Below, piece by piece: positions 16,586-24,827 of a DNA stretch of 32,746 bases. Under the pieces are notes generated by a model, which worked only from the letters and a program-made list of their open reading frames with translations, was not told the DNA's origin and did no database searches. The DNA is taken from contig CAMKSZ010000006.1 in NCBI GenBank assembly GCA_946415525.1, forward strand, positions 1 to 32,746, in the 5' to 3' direction. Every line of letters starts with the position of its first letter. Within the stretch, counting starts at the first letter, position 1. The translations under genes and the position numbers were made by a program. This DNA comes from an uncultured Prevotellaceae bacterium (GTDB lineage Bacteria; Bacteroidota; Bacteroidia; Bacteroidales; Bacteroidaceae).

Positions 16586-19500
16586 ATGAAGAAAATTTTA
16601 TCTTTTCTGATGAGTTTGCTGGTGGGAGGCTTGGCCTTCGCACAAAACTCCATTGTGCCCACTGTTATCGACAATTTGTCGACATACACGGGTAATGATC
16701 CTTACGTGCTCAACAAGGCGGACGGCAAGGTTTATGTGCTGAACAACCTCAACGAGTACGAACGCTATGGCGTCTATCAGACTGTAAGCAGCCTTAAAAT
16801 CGTCGGTGGACAGGAGCAGGACATCCAATACATCGAGACAAGGCTTGGGACACAGGTGCCTTACATCAACACGGGCTATATCCACAAAAGCAATACGCGG
16901 GTGGTGGCTGATGTGGAAATCACCGAAAACTCTGCCCAAAACTGGGAGGCGGTGTTTGGTGCTCGCAACGGCAACTGGGAGCGCAACGCTTTCGTGGTGT
17001 TCAGCCGTTCCGACAAGGATGGCGCTTGGAACAAAGGTTGCTTTAGCAGAACCTTTGTAAACGGCGGCAGGGTGGAACAGCCAGGATCTGAAGAAATCCC
17101 AATGAATGAGCGAATCACCATTGTGGCTATGGGGCGTACCGTGACCTTCACCAAGGCAGGGCAGTCGGAGCCTTCTGCTACCATCACTGCTGGTGAGGAG
17201 GAGGACGTGACCGACGATGGTGTGAATTCCATGTTCATCTTCGACCTCAATACTGCAGGTCCAAATGAAACTCGTCGCGACAACTCCCGCTGCTATATGA
17301 AACTCTATGGGTTTAAAATCTACGAGGACAACGATCTCATGATGGATCTCGTGCCTATCGTCAATGAGAAAGGCGAGGGTGGACTCCGCGATAATGTTTC
17401 CGGACAACGTTTCGAGGGACAAGACGGACAACTGTTCCTTAGCCCTGATGGCGAGGAGGCGGCTGCCAGCAGCCAGGGCATCACTGTGTATGAAGGCAAA
17501 CTGGTGTTCAACGAGACAGACCAGAAACTTTACAAATACACTGGTGGCACTTTCGTTGAAATCGGACCGCGTACCTATCAAGATGCCGAAAATCGTGAGG
17601 GATTCGTGGATTATCGCAACCTGAACAACTGGGAAACCAACCCCGACCACACCAACGTTTACGCAGGGAAAATCGAATATGACGAAAGTAATGGAATGAA
17701 CAAGGTGGACAACTATGAGGGCACCGGTGGATTCGAACCTCTCATGGTGAAACTGCCGACTGAGGCGGGCGAAAGTTATAACTTCTCGTTCTCATACACC
17801 AATAGCCCTTATAACTCGTGGCATGGCGTGGAGATGCATACTTACATTGCCAATTTCTACGATGTGTGGACTTCGAACTCTGGACTGAATGTTGGTGGTG
17901 ACATCTTGGCTACCTATTCCATACCGTTCGCTGGTACAGAGGAGGCGGTGGAGGTCAACTTGACATTCACAGCCGAACAGGACAGCGAGACGCTTGTCTA
18001 TCAATTTGGCGACGTAGATGATGGCAACAAGGGATTCTGGTTCCATTTCGCCAACTTGAAACTGCAAAAACTGGTTTATCCTGAGAGTTATCCGGTAATC
18101 AATATCTATAAACCGCAACTTGAAGATCTCATCCCGCAAGTGGAGGCCTTTGACGGAACGACAACAGCCCAATTGAGAGGCAACCTCGAAAGGGCTCTTG
18201 CAGATGCCAAGACTGCTCTTGCTGGCGACGACATGGAGGCACAGCGCATCGCTCTTGAAGCCTTGCAAAATGCATTCAACGATGTGAAAGCACTTAATCC
18301 GGGCACCATCGATGCTCTCCAAAAGACTATCATATTGGCCAAGGCTGAGGGCATCAACACAGAAGATGCTGAAGATTTCTTGCAAAATGGCACAACATCG
18401 TCACAACTCGATGGAATCATCAAGGATTTGCGCAATGCTCGCAGAAACTTCCATGCTGAGCGACAGGAAAACGTCTTTGAGGGACGTCAGCCTGCAGTCG
18501 GACAATTCTATCTTTACAATGTCGGACAGAAAAGGTTCTTGCAAGGTGGTTCCGATTGGGGCGCTCATGCCGCATTGGGAATGCCGGGAACATTGCTCAC
18601 CTTTGAGGCCATCGACACTCCTGAAGAGCCTGTCGAAGGCGAAGAGAACGTCAACCGCCCCAACCCGGAAACAGACTTCCACATCAACACTGGATTGCGC
18701 AACGGTGGTCCCGATGACAATCCCACACAGTATCTTGGCTATCGCGGCTATATGGACTCGCCGAAAGCAGGTGCATGGAGATTTGTCAAATTGGAGAATG
18801 GAAACTACAACATCTTGCAGGCCGACTATCCCGATGTTTATGTGAAATACAATCCTAATGCAAGCACTGATGCTGGCAACAACGACTTCACCACGGTGGG
18901 TACAGAGGAGCGCAACATTACTGCCGACGACCTTGATGCACAGTGGATTCTCGTTAGCCGTGAAGACCGCGATGCTTTGTTGGCAAAGGCTACCAACCAA
19001 AATCCTGTCGATGCTTCCTACCGCATCGTGAATCCTGGATTCTGCCAAAGGGCAGAGGTGGAACCTGCTTGGGCTATTTTCAACGGAAGCGTTTGGGGAC
19101 GTGGCGGCAATCACTCTGACTTTGCTTTGGAGTCTTACGATAGCAACGACTGCAGTTTCTCAACGAGTGTCGAAGGATTGATGCCTGGTTTCTATCAACT
19201 CAGCGTACAGGGATTCTATCGTGACGGCGTGCATGGTGAGCAGGCTCGACTGATTACAGAGGATGGTGTGGAACCGGCACAAAAGGCGTATCTCTATTCG
19301 GGAATGTCCGACGTATTGCTGCCGAACATCACCGCTGAGGTGGACAAGGCTCCTGGATTGGGTAATAGGACAAGCGTGGGCGAATACCCCGACGGCATCG
19401 ACCAGGCATGCCAGTTCTTCCAACTGGGATTGTATCAGGTGTCGCTTCTCGTCGAGGTTGATGCCAGTGGTGTTCTCGACATCGGCGTTGCAAAGGATGA

Positions 19501-19708
19501 AAAAGGACATGACGGCGACTGGGTGGTTGTTGACAATTTCCGCCTGACCTATTATGGCGCCCAAAAACCTGACCTTGATGGTATCGGTGAGGTTGTGGCT
19601 CGCTCGGCCAACGATGGCAAAATCTACAACCTGCACGGCATGGAGGTGAAATCTCTGTCGAGAGGTGGCATCTACATTGTCAACGGGAAAAAGTTCATCG
19701 TGAAGTAA
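16586..19708 (+). CDS. Large mosaic surface protein with lectin-like, helical and galactose-binding-like modules and a C-terminal sorting-like tail
   Basis: The protein has 1040 residues with a Sec signal (MKKILSFLMSLLVGGLAFAQ). A concanavalin/LamG-like domain is suggested at about 80-285 (YIETRLGTQVPYINTGY, VFGARNGNW, MMDLVPIVNEKGEGGLRDNV). A beta-sandwich module follows at about 340-505. A charged helical stretch with FIVAR-like repeats lies at about 505-630 (LRGNLERALADAKTAL, LDGIIKDLRNARRNF). A possible beta-trefoil region is at about 635-795 (FYLYNVGQKRFLQGGSDWG), then a galactose-binding-like module at about 808-990 (FALESYDSNDCSFSTSVEGL). The tail KIYNLHGMEVKS then GGIYIVNGKKFIVK resembles the type IX sorting domain. 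No enzyme motif was recognised. It ends the operon at a strong terminator. Its codons end in C more often than those of the GH127 gene, which may mean high expression. Confidence 0.65.
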   Translation: MKKILSFLMSLLVGGLAFAQNSIVPTVIDNLSTYTGNDPYVLNKADGKVYVLNNLNEYERYGVYQTVSSLKIVGGQEQDIQYIETRLGTQVPYINTGYIHKSNTRVVADVEITENSAQNWEAVFGARNGNWERNAFVVFSRSDKDGAWNKGCFSRTFVNGGRVEQPGSEEIPMNERITIVAMGRTVTFTKAGQSEPSATITAGEEEDVTDDGVNSMFIFDLNTAGPNETRRDNSRCYMKLYGFKIYEDNDLMMDLVPIVNEKGEGGLRDNVSGQRFEGQDGQLFLSPDGEEAAASSQGITVYEGKLVFNETDQKLYKYTGGTFVEIGPRTYQDAENREGFVDYRNLNNWETNPDHTNVYAGKIEYDESNGMNKVDNYEGTGGFEPLMVKLPTEAGESYNFSFSYTNSPYNSWHGVEMHTYIANFYDVWTSNSGLNVGGDILATYSIPFAGTEEAVEVNLTFTAEQDSETLVYQFGDVDDGNKGFWFHFANLKLQKLVYPESYPVINIYKPQLEDLIPQVEAFDGTTTAQLRGNLERALADAKTALAGDDMEAQRIALEALQNAFNDVKALNPGTIDALQKTIILAKAEGINTEDAEDFLQNGTTSSQLDGIIKDLRNARRNFHAERQENVFEGRQPAVGQFYLYNVGQKRFLQGGSDWGAHAALGMPGTLLTFEAIDTPEEPVEGEENVNRPNPETDFHINTGLRNGGPDDNPTQYLGYRGYMDSPKAGAWRFVKLENGNYNILQADYPDVYVKYNPNASTDAGNNDFTTVGTEERNITADDLDAQWILVSREDRDALLAKATNQNPVDASYRIVNPGFCQRAEVEPAWAIFNGSVWGRGGNHSDFALESYDSNDCSFSTSVEGLMPGFYQLSVQGFYRDGVHGEQARLITEDGVEPAQKAYLYSGMSDVLLPNITAEVDKAPGLGNRTSVGEYPDGIDQACQFFQLGLYQVSLLVEVDASGVLDIGVAKDEKGHDGDWVVVDNFRLTYYGAQKPDLDGIGEVVARSANDGKIYNLHGMEVKSLSRGGIYIVNGKKFIVK

Positions 19709-19750
19709 ATCTCTGGATAACGGATTCACAACGATATCTTCAATAAAAAT

Positions 19751-19781
19751 GGGCGAGTAGGAGTCTCTTTCCTGCTCGCCC
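19751..19781. terminator. Strong bidirectional intrinsic terminator between convergent units
   Basis: GGGCGAGTAGGA (19751-19762) pairs over 12 positions, one of them T-G, with TCCTGCTCGCCC (19770-19781) around a 7-nt loop. It is followed by AATTTT on the plus strand and by ATTTTTATTG on the minus strand. It should end the 13169-19708 operon and the GH115 transcript coming from the right. Confidence 0.88.
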
Positions 19782-19819
19782 AATTTTGTGGCGCTCATGT
19801 CAAGTGAATGGGAATCGCT

Positions 19820-22318
19820 TCAATGATTCTCGGTTTCTGCGAAACTGATATGTTGAACGATTTGCCCTGGGTCGCCAATGATGAGAGTGAGGGTGTGGCG
19901 CTGTCGTTGATTGTCGATGGGGAAGATAAGATGGAAATCCTTGCGGTTCTCCAACACTTGCCTTTTCCATGGGGCAGACCATTCCTCAAATCGGTTTTCG
20001 CAGACAATGGGGGTGGCTCCGTCGACACTTACGCCAAAACGGTTGCTGCGGTCTCGGGTGATAGGCCACATGGGTACCGCGGAAATGCAGATTCTCACTG
20101 AGTCGGCCTTGGTGGTGGTGTCGAAATGGATGTCGATATGGTGGGAGGTTGGGACAGTGGGGTCTTGGACGGCATCCAACGGCTCGCCTAATTGTAGTGC
20201 TGTCCATTCTGGACCCATGCCTTCGATAAGGCGGAATGGGGGGCGCGTGCTAATGGAACGAAGGGACAACGTGTGGGATAGGGTAGTGTAATGCTGCTCT
20301 TGAGGGAGACGAAACCGGTCGGTGGGGGACTGCACCAATTCTGGCATCTTTTGGTATTGGCTCACAATGCCAGGGGGAATCATAGGCATCATCCTGTTCC
20401 ACTTTCCGTCAAGTTGGTGGTTATACTCATTCAGTAGCGACATAAGGCTGTCGTTGGCTTGGCGGGCTTCACGTGCATATGCCTCGCTGCCTGTCTCGTG
20501 GTTGCGCTGCGCCATAAGGAATTTGCGGTTCATCTGATGGGCTGATTTCACGGAGTATCCAAGCATTTCAAAAAGGGCGGGGCGATGGGTGGAGGGGAGA
20601 GCCGCCATGATTTTGTCGATGCGGTCAGAGATGGACTGGTAGTCGGAAAGGCGTCGCTGGGCGGTGCCGTCTGCAAAGGAGAAGTCGCTGTCGTGAAGCC
20701 GTTCGTTGTCTGGGCTGTCCCATTGTATTTCATATCCCATGTATTCTGGCTTGCGCTGCCAAGCCAATCGGTAATAGGTGTCGAGCAACTGTTGGAATTC
20801 GTTTTCGTATTGTGACCCAAAGATGCTGGCGAGCCATTTGGACTGAAATCGGTTGGCGTTGTCGTAGTTGAAGGCGTTGATGTCCCATGCCATTTCGAAA
20901 AATTGCTGTATCTCGATTTCCATCGGCTTGATGTCGCCCACATTCAACAGCCAATAGCGGTCGGCTCCGGCATCGTGGGCTTTTTTCAGTTCCTCATACA
21001 TGAGTGCGGGGGCGGTCGTGGCAATCCAAATGTAGTCGTGTGGAGTGCCAAGGTAACTGAGATGGTAATAAACACCTGCGCCGCCCTTGCGTTGCCGCTC
21101 AGCAGCGTTGCTGACGCGCTTCATATAGCCGTAGTTGTCGTCGGGCCATACAAGGGTGATGTCTTCAGGAACTCGCAGGCCTGCATCATAGATGTCGAGC
21201 GTCTCCTTGTAGGGCACGAAAATCTGCGGAATTTCTGTTATCGGTTTCTTCTTGTGACGTTCCAATATCTCTCGTTGGTCGGCGAAAACTCGTTCCAAGG
21301 TGTGTGCCCTATCCTTGGGGTCGGTGGAGCCTTTCATCGCTTCGTCGTGCAAGCCGCGCATACCCATGGTGTAGATGTTGTCGTATTGAGAGGTCTGCTG
21401 AAGGCGGTCGTCGAATTTCTTCCAAATCGTCTTTTGGTTGGTTAGGTAGTTCCATTCTCCGTCACGCTCCTTGGTCCACTCCGACGGGGCAGCATTGTTG
21501 AATAGCATGGGCTCGCAATGGCTGGTGGTGATCATTATACCCCACGCGTCGGCTGCTACCTGACTCTCGGGATGGCTGTAGAAGGCGCCCGTGCAGGTGT
21601 GCATGGCGGGAGCGAGCATGTTGCCTTTCAACCGTAGGATGAGTTCACACACTTTGTCGTAGGTTTTTGGACCGATGTCTTTCAGTTCTTTTTCGAAATT
21701 CTCGGCTGCCCAGGTTTTCAGTCCCCAGTCTTCGTCGTTGATGAAGAAACCACGGTATTTGACGGTGGGAGAGTGCGAGATGTAGTTCTCTCGGTAGTCC
21801 AACTTGCTTTTCTTTGATACGGGGATATCCGCCCACCAATACCATGGGGATACTCCAATACGCTCGCTGATGTGCAGCACACCGTAGGCAAGTCCTCTTG
21901 CATCGCTGCCAACGACGATGAGTTGGTTGCCTCGGGTTATGATTTTATAACGTTCCCACGTGCCACGCAATTCTTCTGCTTTTATGCCGGGGACGAGCGC
22001 TTGGAGTTTGTCTATTGTGCAAAGTACCACCACATGACCTTTGGGCATCCTTTCGACAACAGTAGGCGTGACACCTGTCACACGGCAGATGTCTTCACTG
22101 AGCGTCGTCGCCATTTTGGCGACCAATGGCGCGTCTTGTGGGTCATGGACAATCTTGCAACGCTTTAAGTCAATGGCATCGATAGACGTGGCAATGACTG
22201 AGCAGACAAACAACAGTGATAATTTTCTTAACGTTGGGAGTAATTCACAGGATAAAAATGCATAGCCAGTTACTCTTTTCGGTTGCTGGCTGGTTGTGGA
22301 CAGTGGATGACGGTTCAT
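19820..22318 (-). CDS. GH115 alpha-glucuronidase
   Basis: From the ATG at 22318 the protein has 832 residues; this start is chosen because it follows the upstream stop by 22 bp, whereas a longer frame overlaps that gene. The hydrophobic export signal (LRKLSLLFVCSVIATSIDA) begins only about 30 residues in, an unusually long n-region. GH115 enzymes remove (4-O-methyl-)glucuronic acid from xylan or related glycans. The family is recognised from SDARGLAYGVLHISERIGVSPWYWWADIP, VKYRGFFINDEDWGLKTWA, LRLKGNMLAPAMHTCTGAF, TSHCEPMLFNN, VWPDDNYGYMKR, GGAGVYYHLSYLGTPHDYIW and WLLNVGDIKPMEIEIQQFFEMAWD. The C-terminal part (about 600-832) is less conserved and includes a beta-rich region. It shares a transcript with the small membrane protein gene. 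The HTCS-type operator is absent from their promoter. Confidence 0.92.
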   Translation of the reverse strand: MNRHPLSTTSQQPKRVTGYAFLSCELLPTLRKLSLLFVCSVIATSIDAIDLKRCKIVHDPQDAPLVAKMATTLSEDICRVTGVTPTVVERMPKGHVVVLCTIDKLQALVPGIKAEELRGTWERYKIITRGNQLIVVGSDARGLAYGVLHISERIGVSPWYWWADIPVSKKSKLDYRENYISHSPTVKYRGFFINDEDWGLKTWAAENFEKELKDIGPKTYDKVCELILRLKGNMLAPAMHTCTGAFYSHPESQVAADAWGIMITTSHCEPMLFNNAAPSEWTKERDGEWNYLTNQKTIWKKFDDRLQQTSQYDNIYTMGMRGLHDEAMKGSTDPKDRAHTLERVFADQREILERHKKKPITEIPQIFVPYKETLDIYDAGLRVPEDITLVWPDDNYGYMKRVSNAAERQRKGGAGVYYHLSYLGTPHDYIWIATTAPALMYEELKKAHDAGADRYWLLNVGDIKPMEIEIQQFFEMAWDINAFNYDNANRFQSKWLASIFGSQYENEFQQLLDTYYRLAWQRKPEYMGYEIQWDSPDNERLHDSDFSFADGTAQRRLSDYQSISDRIDKIMAALPSTHRPALFEMLGYSVKSAHQMNRKFLMAQRNHETGSEAYAREARQANDSLMSLLNEYNHQLDGKWNRMMPMIPPGIVSQYQKMPELVQSPTDRFRLPQEQHYTTLSHTLSLRSISTRPPFRLIEGMGPEWTALQLGEPLDAVQDPTVPTSHHIDIHFDTTTKADSVRICISAVPMWPITRDRSNRFGVSVDGATPIVCENRFEEWSAPWKRQVLENRKDFHLIFPIDNQRQRHTLTLIIGDPGQIVQHISFAETENH

Positions 22319-22340
22319 GCCTACTCTGCTTTTTTGGTTA

Positions 22341-22694
22341 TCAAGATTGTGGGGATTGACGGATATTGTTGAGGTATTGCTGGTGATTGACCAGTTTGCG
22401 CTCCTCCAAAAAGTCACCCAATCCGATTTTGTCAAGATACTCGTTGGTGATGAATGGATTATTATAGAGTTCATTGACTGAGTAGAGCAGGGGGGCAAAG
22501 TCTCTTTTCAACTTGTGGAGTTCCTCGTCGGTGAAGTGGTGTGACGGGTCCGTAAGTTGTAAAAGCCGCTCGTGAAACAACTTGGCCTCTTTGGCATATC
22601 CCCGTGCCTTGGCCTTCAAGTGGTTGGTGTACCACACTATAATAACTGCCACGAGGGCAATAATAACGATTGCAATGGTAAGGTAAGTGGTCAT
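22341..22694 (-). CDS. Small single-pass membrane protein of unknown function
   Basis: The protein has 117 residues from the ATG at 22694. A longer frame from 22724 is rejected because it would overlap the -7 box. The N-terminus is a membrane helix (TYLTIAIVIIALVAVIIVWY) followed by a charged cytoplasmic- or periplasmic-side domain with KARGYAKEAKLFHERLLQL, FTDEELHKLKRDFAPLLYSV and YLDKIGLGDFLEERKL. The body looks mainly alpha-helical. No family is recognised. It is 22 bp upstream of the GH115 gene on the same strand and probably cotranscribed with it, though the link could be chance housekeeping adjacency. Confidence 0.7.
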   Translation of the reverse strand: MTTYLTIAIVIIALVAVIIVWYTNHLKAKARGYAKEAKLFHERLLQLTDPSHHFTDEELHKLKRDFAPLLYSVNELYNNPFITNEYLDKIGLGDFLEERKLVNHQQYLNNIRQSPQS

Positions 22695-22710
22695 TTTCTT
22701 GTTTTTTTGT

Positions 22711-22719
22711 GCAAATATA
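22711..22719 (-). promoter_or_regulatory. -7 box for the small membrane protein-GH115 unit
   Basis: TATATTTGC on the minus strand matches TAnnTTTGC. It lies 16 bases before the ATG at 22694, leaving a leader of about 10 nt. No TTTG -33 box is seen at 19-21 nt and the TGAAYAG operator is missing at the position where the PUL promoters carry it. Confidence 0.6.
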
Positions 22720-22857
22720 CACAAATTAGTCGTAAAATCAGTAAAAAATCAAATTATTTCTGCGTCATTCCTTTGCTGCTGACTTTCCACAACCAGCCTG
22801 CTTCATAGTCCGCCGGTCTTCCATCGCTTGATTGACTACAAGCACAGATGGCCTATA

Positions 22858-24312
22858 CTACTGTTGCATTTTCTTCTTGATGCGTTTGGTGAGGCCGATG
22901 GCTCCTGTGGGACAGACCAACCGACAGAGATGACAGCCTACGCACTTGGTTCCGACAATACGGGGCTGTCGGGTATCGGGGTCAAAGTTGATGGCTTGGT
23001 GCCCGCCGTCAGTGCAGGAGGTGTAGCAGCGGCCACAACCGATGCACTTCTCGCGATTTATATTGGGGTAAACAATGGTGTCTCGGTCTAATTTGGAGGG
23101 CAACACGAAATTGGGCAACTGCTCTCCGACGAGGTGTTCCAACTGGTCTATGCCACGCTCCGACATATAGTGCTGCAAACCCAAAATGAGGTCGTCGATG
23201 ATTCGGTAGCCGTATTCCATCACGGCTGTGCACACTTGTACGTTGTTACAGCCCAACTGTATGAACTCAAGTGCATCGCGCCAGGTCTCAATGCCGCCAA
23301 TACCACTATATTCCATTTTTTTTATGATGCTGTTTGAAGCCATCTCATAAATAAAGCGCAGGGCGATGGGCTTGACGGCACGGCCGGAATAGCCCGAAAC
23401 CGTCAACTTGTCGCTAACAGCAGACAAGGGCGACATGGTGACGCTCTTAATGGTGTTGATGGCTGAGATGGCATCGACTCCGGCAAAATAGGCTCCCATG
23501 GCGGGCTGGTTGATTTGGGTGATGTTGGGGGTCATTTTGGCGATGACGGGTATCTTGACACTGCGCTTCACATAGGCGGTGTAGAATGTCACCAATTCGG
23601 CATCCTGTCCCACGTCGCTGCCCATGCCTGCCAACCGCATCTGTGGACAGGAGAAGTTCAACTCCACGGCGTCCACGCCTGCCGCTTCTGCCATCTTCGC
23701 CAATTCTATCCACTGTTCCTCTGTCTGTCCCATGATGGAGGCAACGACCACCTTCGTGGGATAGTTTTGTTTAAGACGGCGCAGAATGTCGAAATCTACG
23801 TCAACGGGGTTTTCGGAGAGTTGTTCCATGTTGCGGAAACCAGTGAACGATGGACCGTCCTTTACGGCATCGAAACGGGGCGACACCTCATTGATGTCTT
23901 GCATGCAGATGGTCTTGAAGAACACGCCTGCCCAACCTGCTTCGAAGGCTCGCGCCACCATCTCATAGTTGGTGCAGATGGCGGAGGAGGCGAGGAAGAA
24001 GGGGTTCTCGCAGGGGATGCCGACAAATTCGATGGCAAGGGAGGGGGCTTTTTCGTTGGCCAAGGCATTGCCGCTCTCCACACTACGAACCAATTCTTTT
24101 ATCCTGATGGGTTTGTCGTAGTGAATACATGCGGCTTCTGCTTGTTCTAATTCTTCGTCAGTACACGCGGCTACCCATTGGCTGGCCAATTTCTCGTTGC
24201 CGAAACGGATGGCGCGGATGGCGCGGGCGGGGTCGCCATTTTTGCAAACTTGGCTGCAAGGGGCGTCTATGCAGAACAGACAGCGGGCAGCCTCTTCGTG
24301 GATGTGTATCAT
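22858..24312 (-). CDS. preA: Dihydropyrimidine dehydrogenase, PreA-type, with an N-terminal iron-sulfur segment
   Basis: From the ATG at 24312 the protein has 484 residues; ATGs further upstream lie in or next to the -7 box. The main part (about 85-390) is the FMN-binding TIM barrel: FFLASSAICTNYEMVARAFEAGWAGVFFKTI, DAVELNFSCPQMR, MGSDVGQDAELV, PVIAKMTPNI, SGYSGRAVKPIALRFI and SGIGGIETWRDALEFI. Two C-terminal 4Fe-4S motifs follow (CIGCGRCYTSC and CVGCHLCRLVCP). It should reduce uracil and thymine in the cytoplasm. The N-terminal 60 residues (EEAARCLFCIDAPCSQVC) resemble the cluster-binding start of the partner PreT, but no PreT flavin subunit is adjacent. It is a housekeeping-type gene unrelated to the sugar enzymes around it. 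Confidence 0.9.
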   Translation of the reverse strand: MIHIHEEAARCLFCIDAPCSQVCKNGDPARAIRAIRFGNEKLASQWVAACTDEELEQAEAACIHYDKPIRIKELVRSVESGNALANEKAPSLAIEFVGIPCENPFFLASSAICTNYEMVARAFEAGWAGVFFKTICMQDINEVSPRFDAVKDGPSFTGFRNMEQLSENPVDVDFDILRRLKQNYPTKVVVASIMGQTEEQWIELAKMAEAAGVDAVELNFSCPQMRLAGMGSDVGQDAELVTFYTAYVKRSVKIPVIAKMTPNITQINQPAMGAYFAGVDAISAINTIKSVTMSPLSAVSDKLTVSGYSGRAVKPIALRFIYEMASNSIIKKMEYSGIGGIETWRDALEFIQLGCNNVQVCTAVMEYGYRIIDDLILGLQHYMSERGIDQLEHLVGEQLPNFVLPSKLDRDTIVYPNINREKCIGCGRCYTSCTDGGHQAINFDPDTRQPRIVGTKCVGCHLCRLVCPTGAIGLTKRIKKKMQQ

Positions 24313-24380
24313 GGCTTTTGATATTTGGTTGGACAAAGAAGGTGGATTGGTTGAACACCTCCGTATTAAATACATTTTGT

Positions 24381-24389
24381 GCAAATATA
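24381..24389 (-). promoter_or_regulatory. -7 box of the preA-type gene
   Basis: TATATTTGC on the minus strand matches the Bacteroidetes -7 consensus. Transcription from here would give a leader of about 60 nt before the ATG at 24312. The alternative ATG at 24375 would be almost leaderless. No convincing -33 box was found. Confidence 0.55.
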
Positions 24390-24453
24390 GGAAAAAAAGT
24401 GATATTTCCTGCCATTTATGACAAAAAAAATGTTTTTACTTGGAGGAAATGGG

Positions 24454-24462
24454 TAAATTTGC
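24454..24462 (+). promoter_or_regulatory. -7 box of the DUF4298-GNAT unit
   Basis: TAAATTTGC matches TAnnTTTGC and lies 57 bases before the ATG at 24519. It is divergent from the preA promoter, with about 65 bp between the two -7 boxes. The -33 region has only a T-rich stretch. Confidence 0.5.
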
Positions 24463-24518
24463 AACACGAAGTCTTAATCTCAATAATCTTGTTGATGCAC
24501 AACAAAAAAAGGATATCG

Positions 24519-24827
24519 ATGATGGAACAGATTGAACGAATCAAATTGATGGAACGGCATCTCGACTGTGCTTCCAATTCTGTAATGCAACTTTCTGCGG
24601 CCTTGGAGCAATATGCCTCTGCCCAGGATGCCATCAGTGCTTTAAGCGCCTATTATGGTAGCGACGAGTGGAAACGGGATTTCGCAGCCGATGAAGCAGG
24701 GCTCTTGCCTAAGGACCTGAAGCGTGGCGTCCTTTCCGAAGATGCCATCTGGAACCTTCTCGAAGATGCCAAAGAACTGAATGAAAGGATGAGGGATGTG
24801 TTTCGTGATAAGGTGAACGATGATTGA
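24519..24827 (+). CDS. DUF4298 family protein
   Basis: The protein has 102 residues from the first of two adjacent ATGs (24519, 24522). A longer in-frame extension upstream runs through the preA promoter region and the start of preA on the other strand, so it is not used. The sequence is helical and charged, without signal or membrane segment: ERIKLMERHLDCASNSVMQL, SALSAYYGSDEWKRDFAADE, LLPKDLKRGVLSEDAIWNLL. Members of DUF4298 are small cytoplasmic proteins with no assigned role. The stop overlaps the start of the acetyltransferase gene by 8 bp, so the two are translationally coupled. Confidence 0.8.
   Translation: MMEQIERIKLMERHLDCASNSVMQLSAALEQYASAQDAISALSAYYGSDEWKRDFAADEAGLLPKDLKRGVLSEDAIWNLLEDAKELNERMRDVFRDKVNDD

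Noticed and set aside
16598..17650. Long minus-strand ORF (350 residues) opposite the mosaic surface protein gene
   Set aside because: The plus-strand frame has a signal peptide, recognisable domains and operon context; the antisense frame shows no family features and follows from codon bias on the other strand.
22695..22724. Ten-residue longer start for the small membrane protein
   Set aside because: The upstream ATG lies within or upstream of the TATATTTGC box, so it would not be in the message.
22288..22798. 13-bp inverted repeat GGCTGGTTGTGGA / TCCACAACCAGCC flanking the small membrane protein gene
   Set aside because: Several 13-base matches are expected by chance in a window of this size, and no target duplication, transposase or attachment-site feature accompanies it.
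24129..24518. N-terminal extension of the DUF4298 frame
   Set aside because: It overlaps the preA start and both divergent promoters; the ATG at 24519 follows a good -7 box and begins the conserved part.
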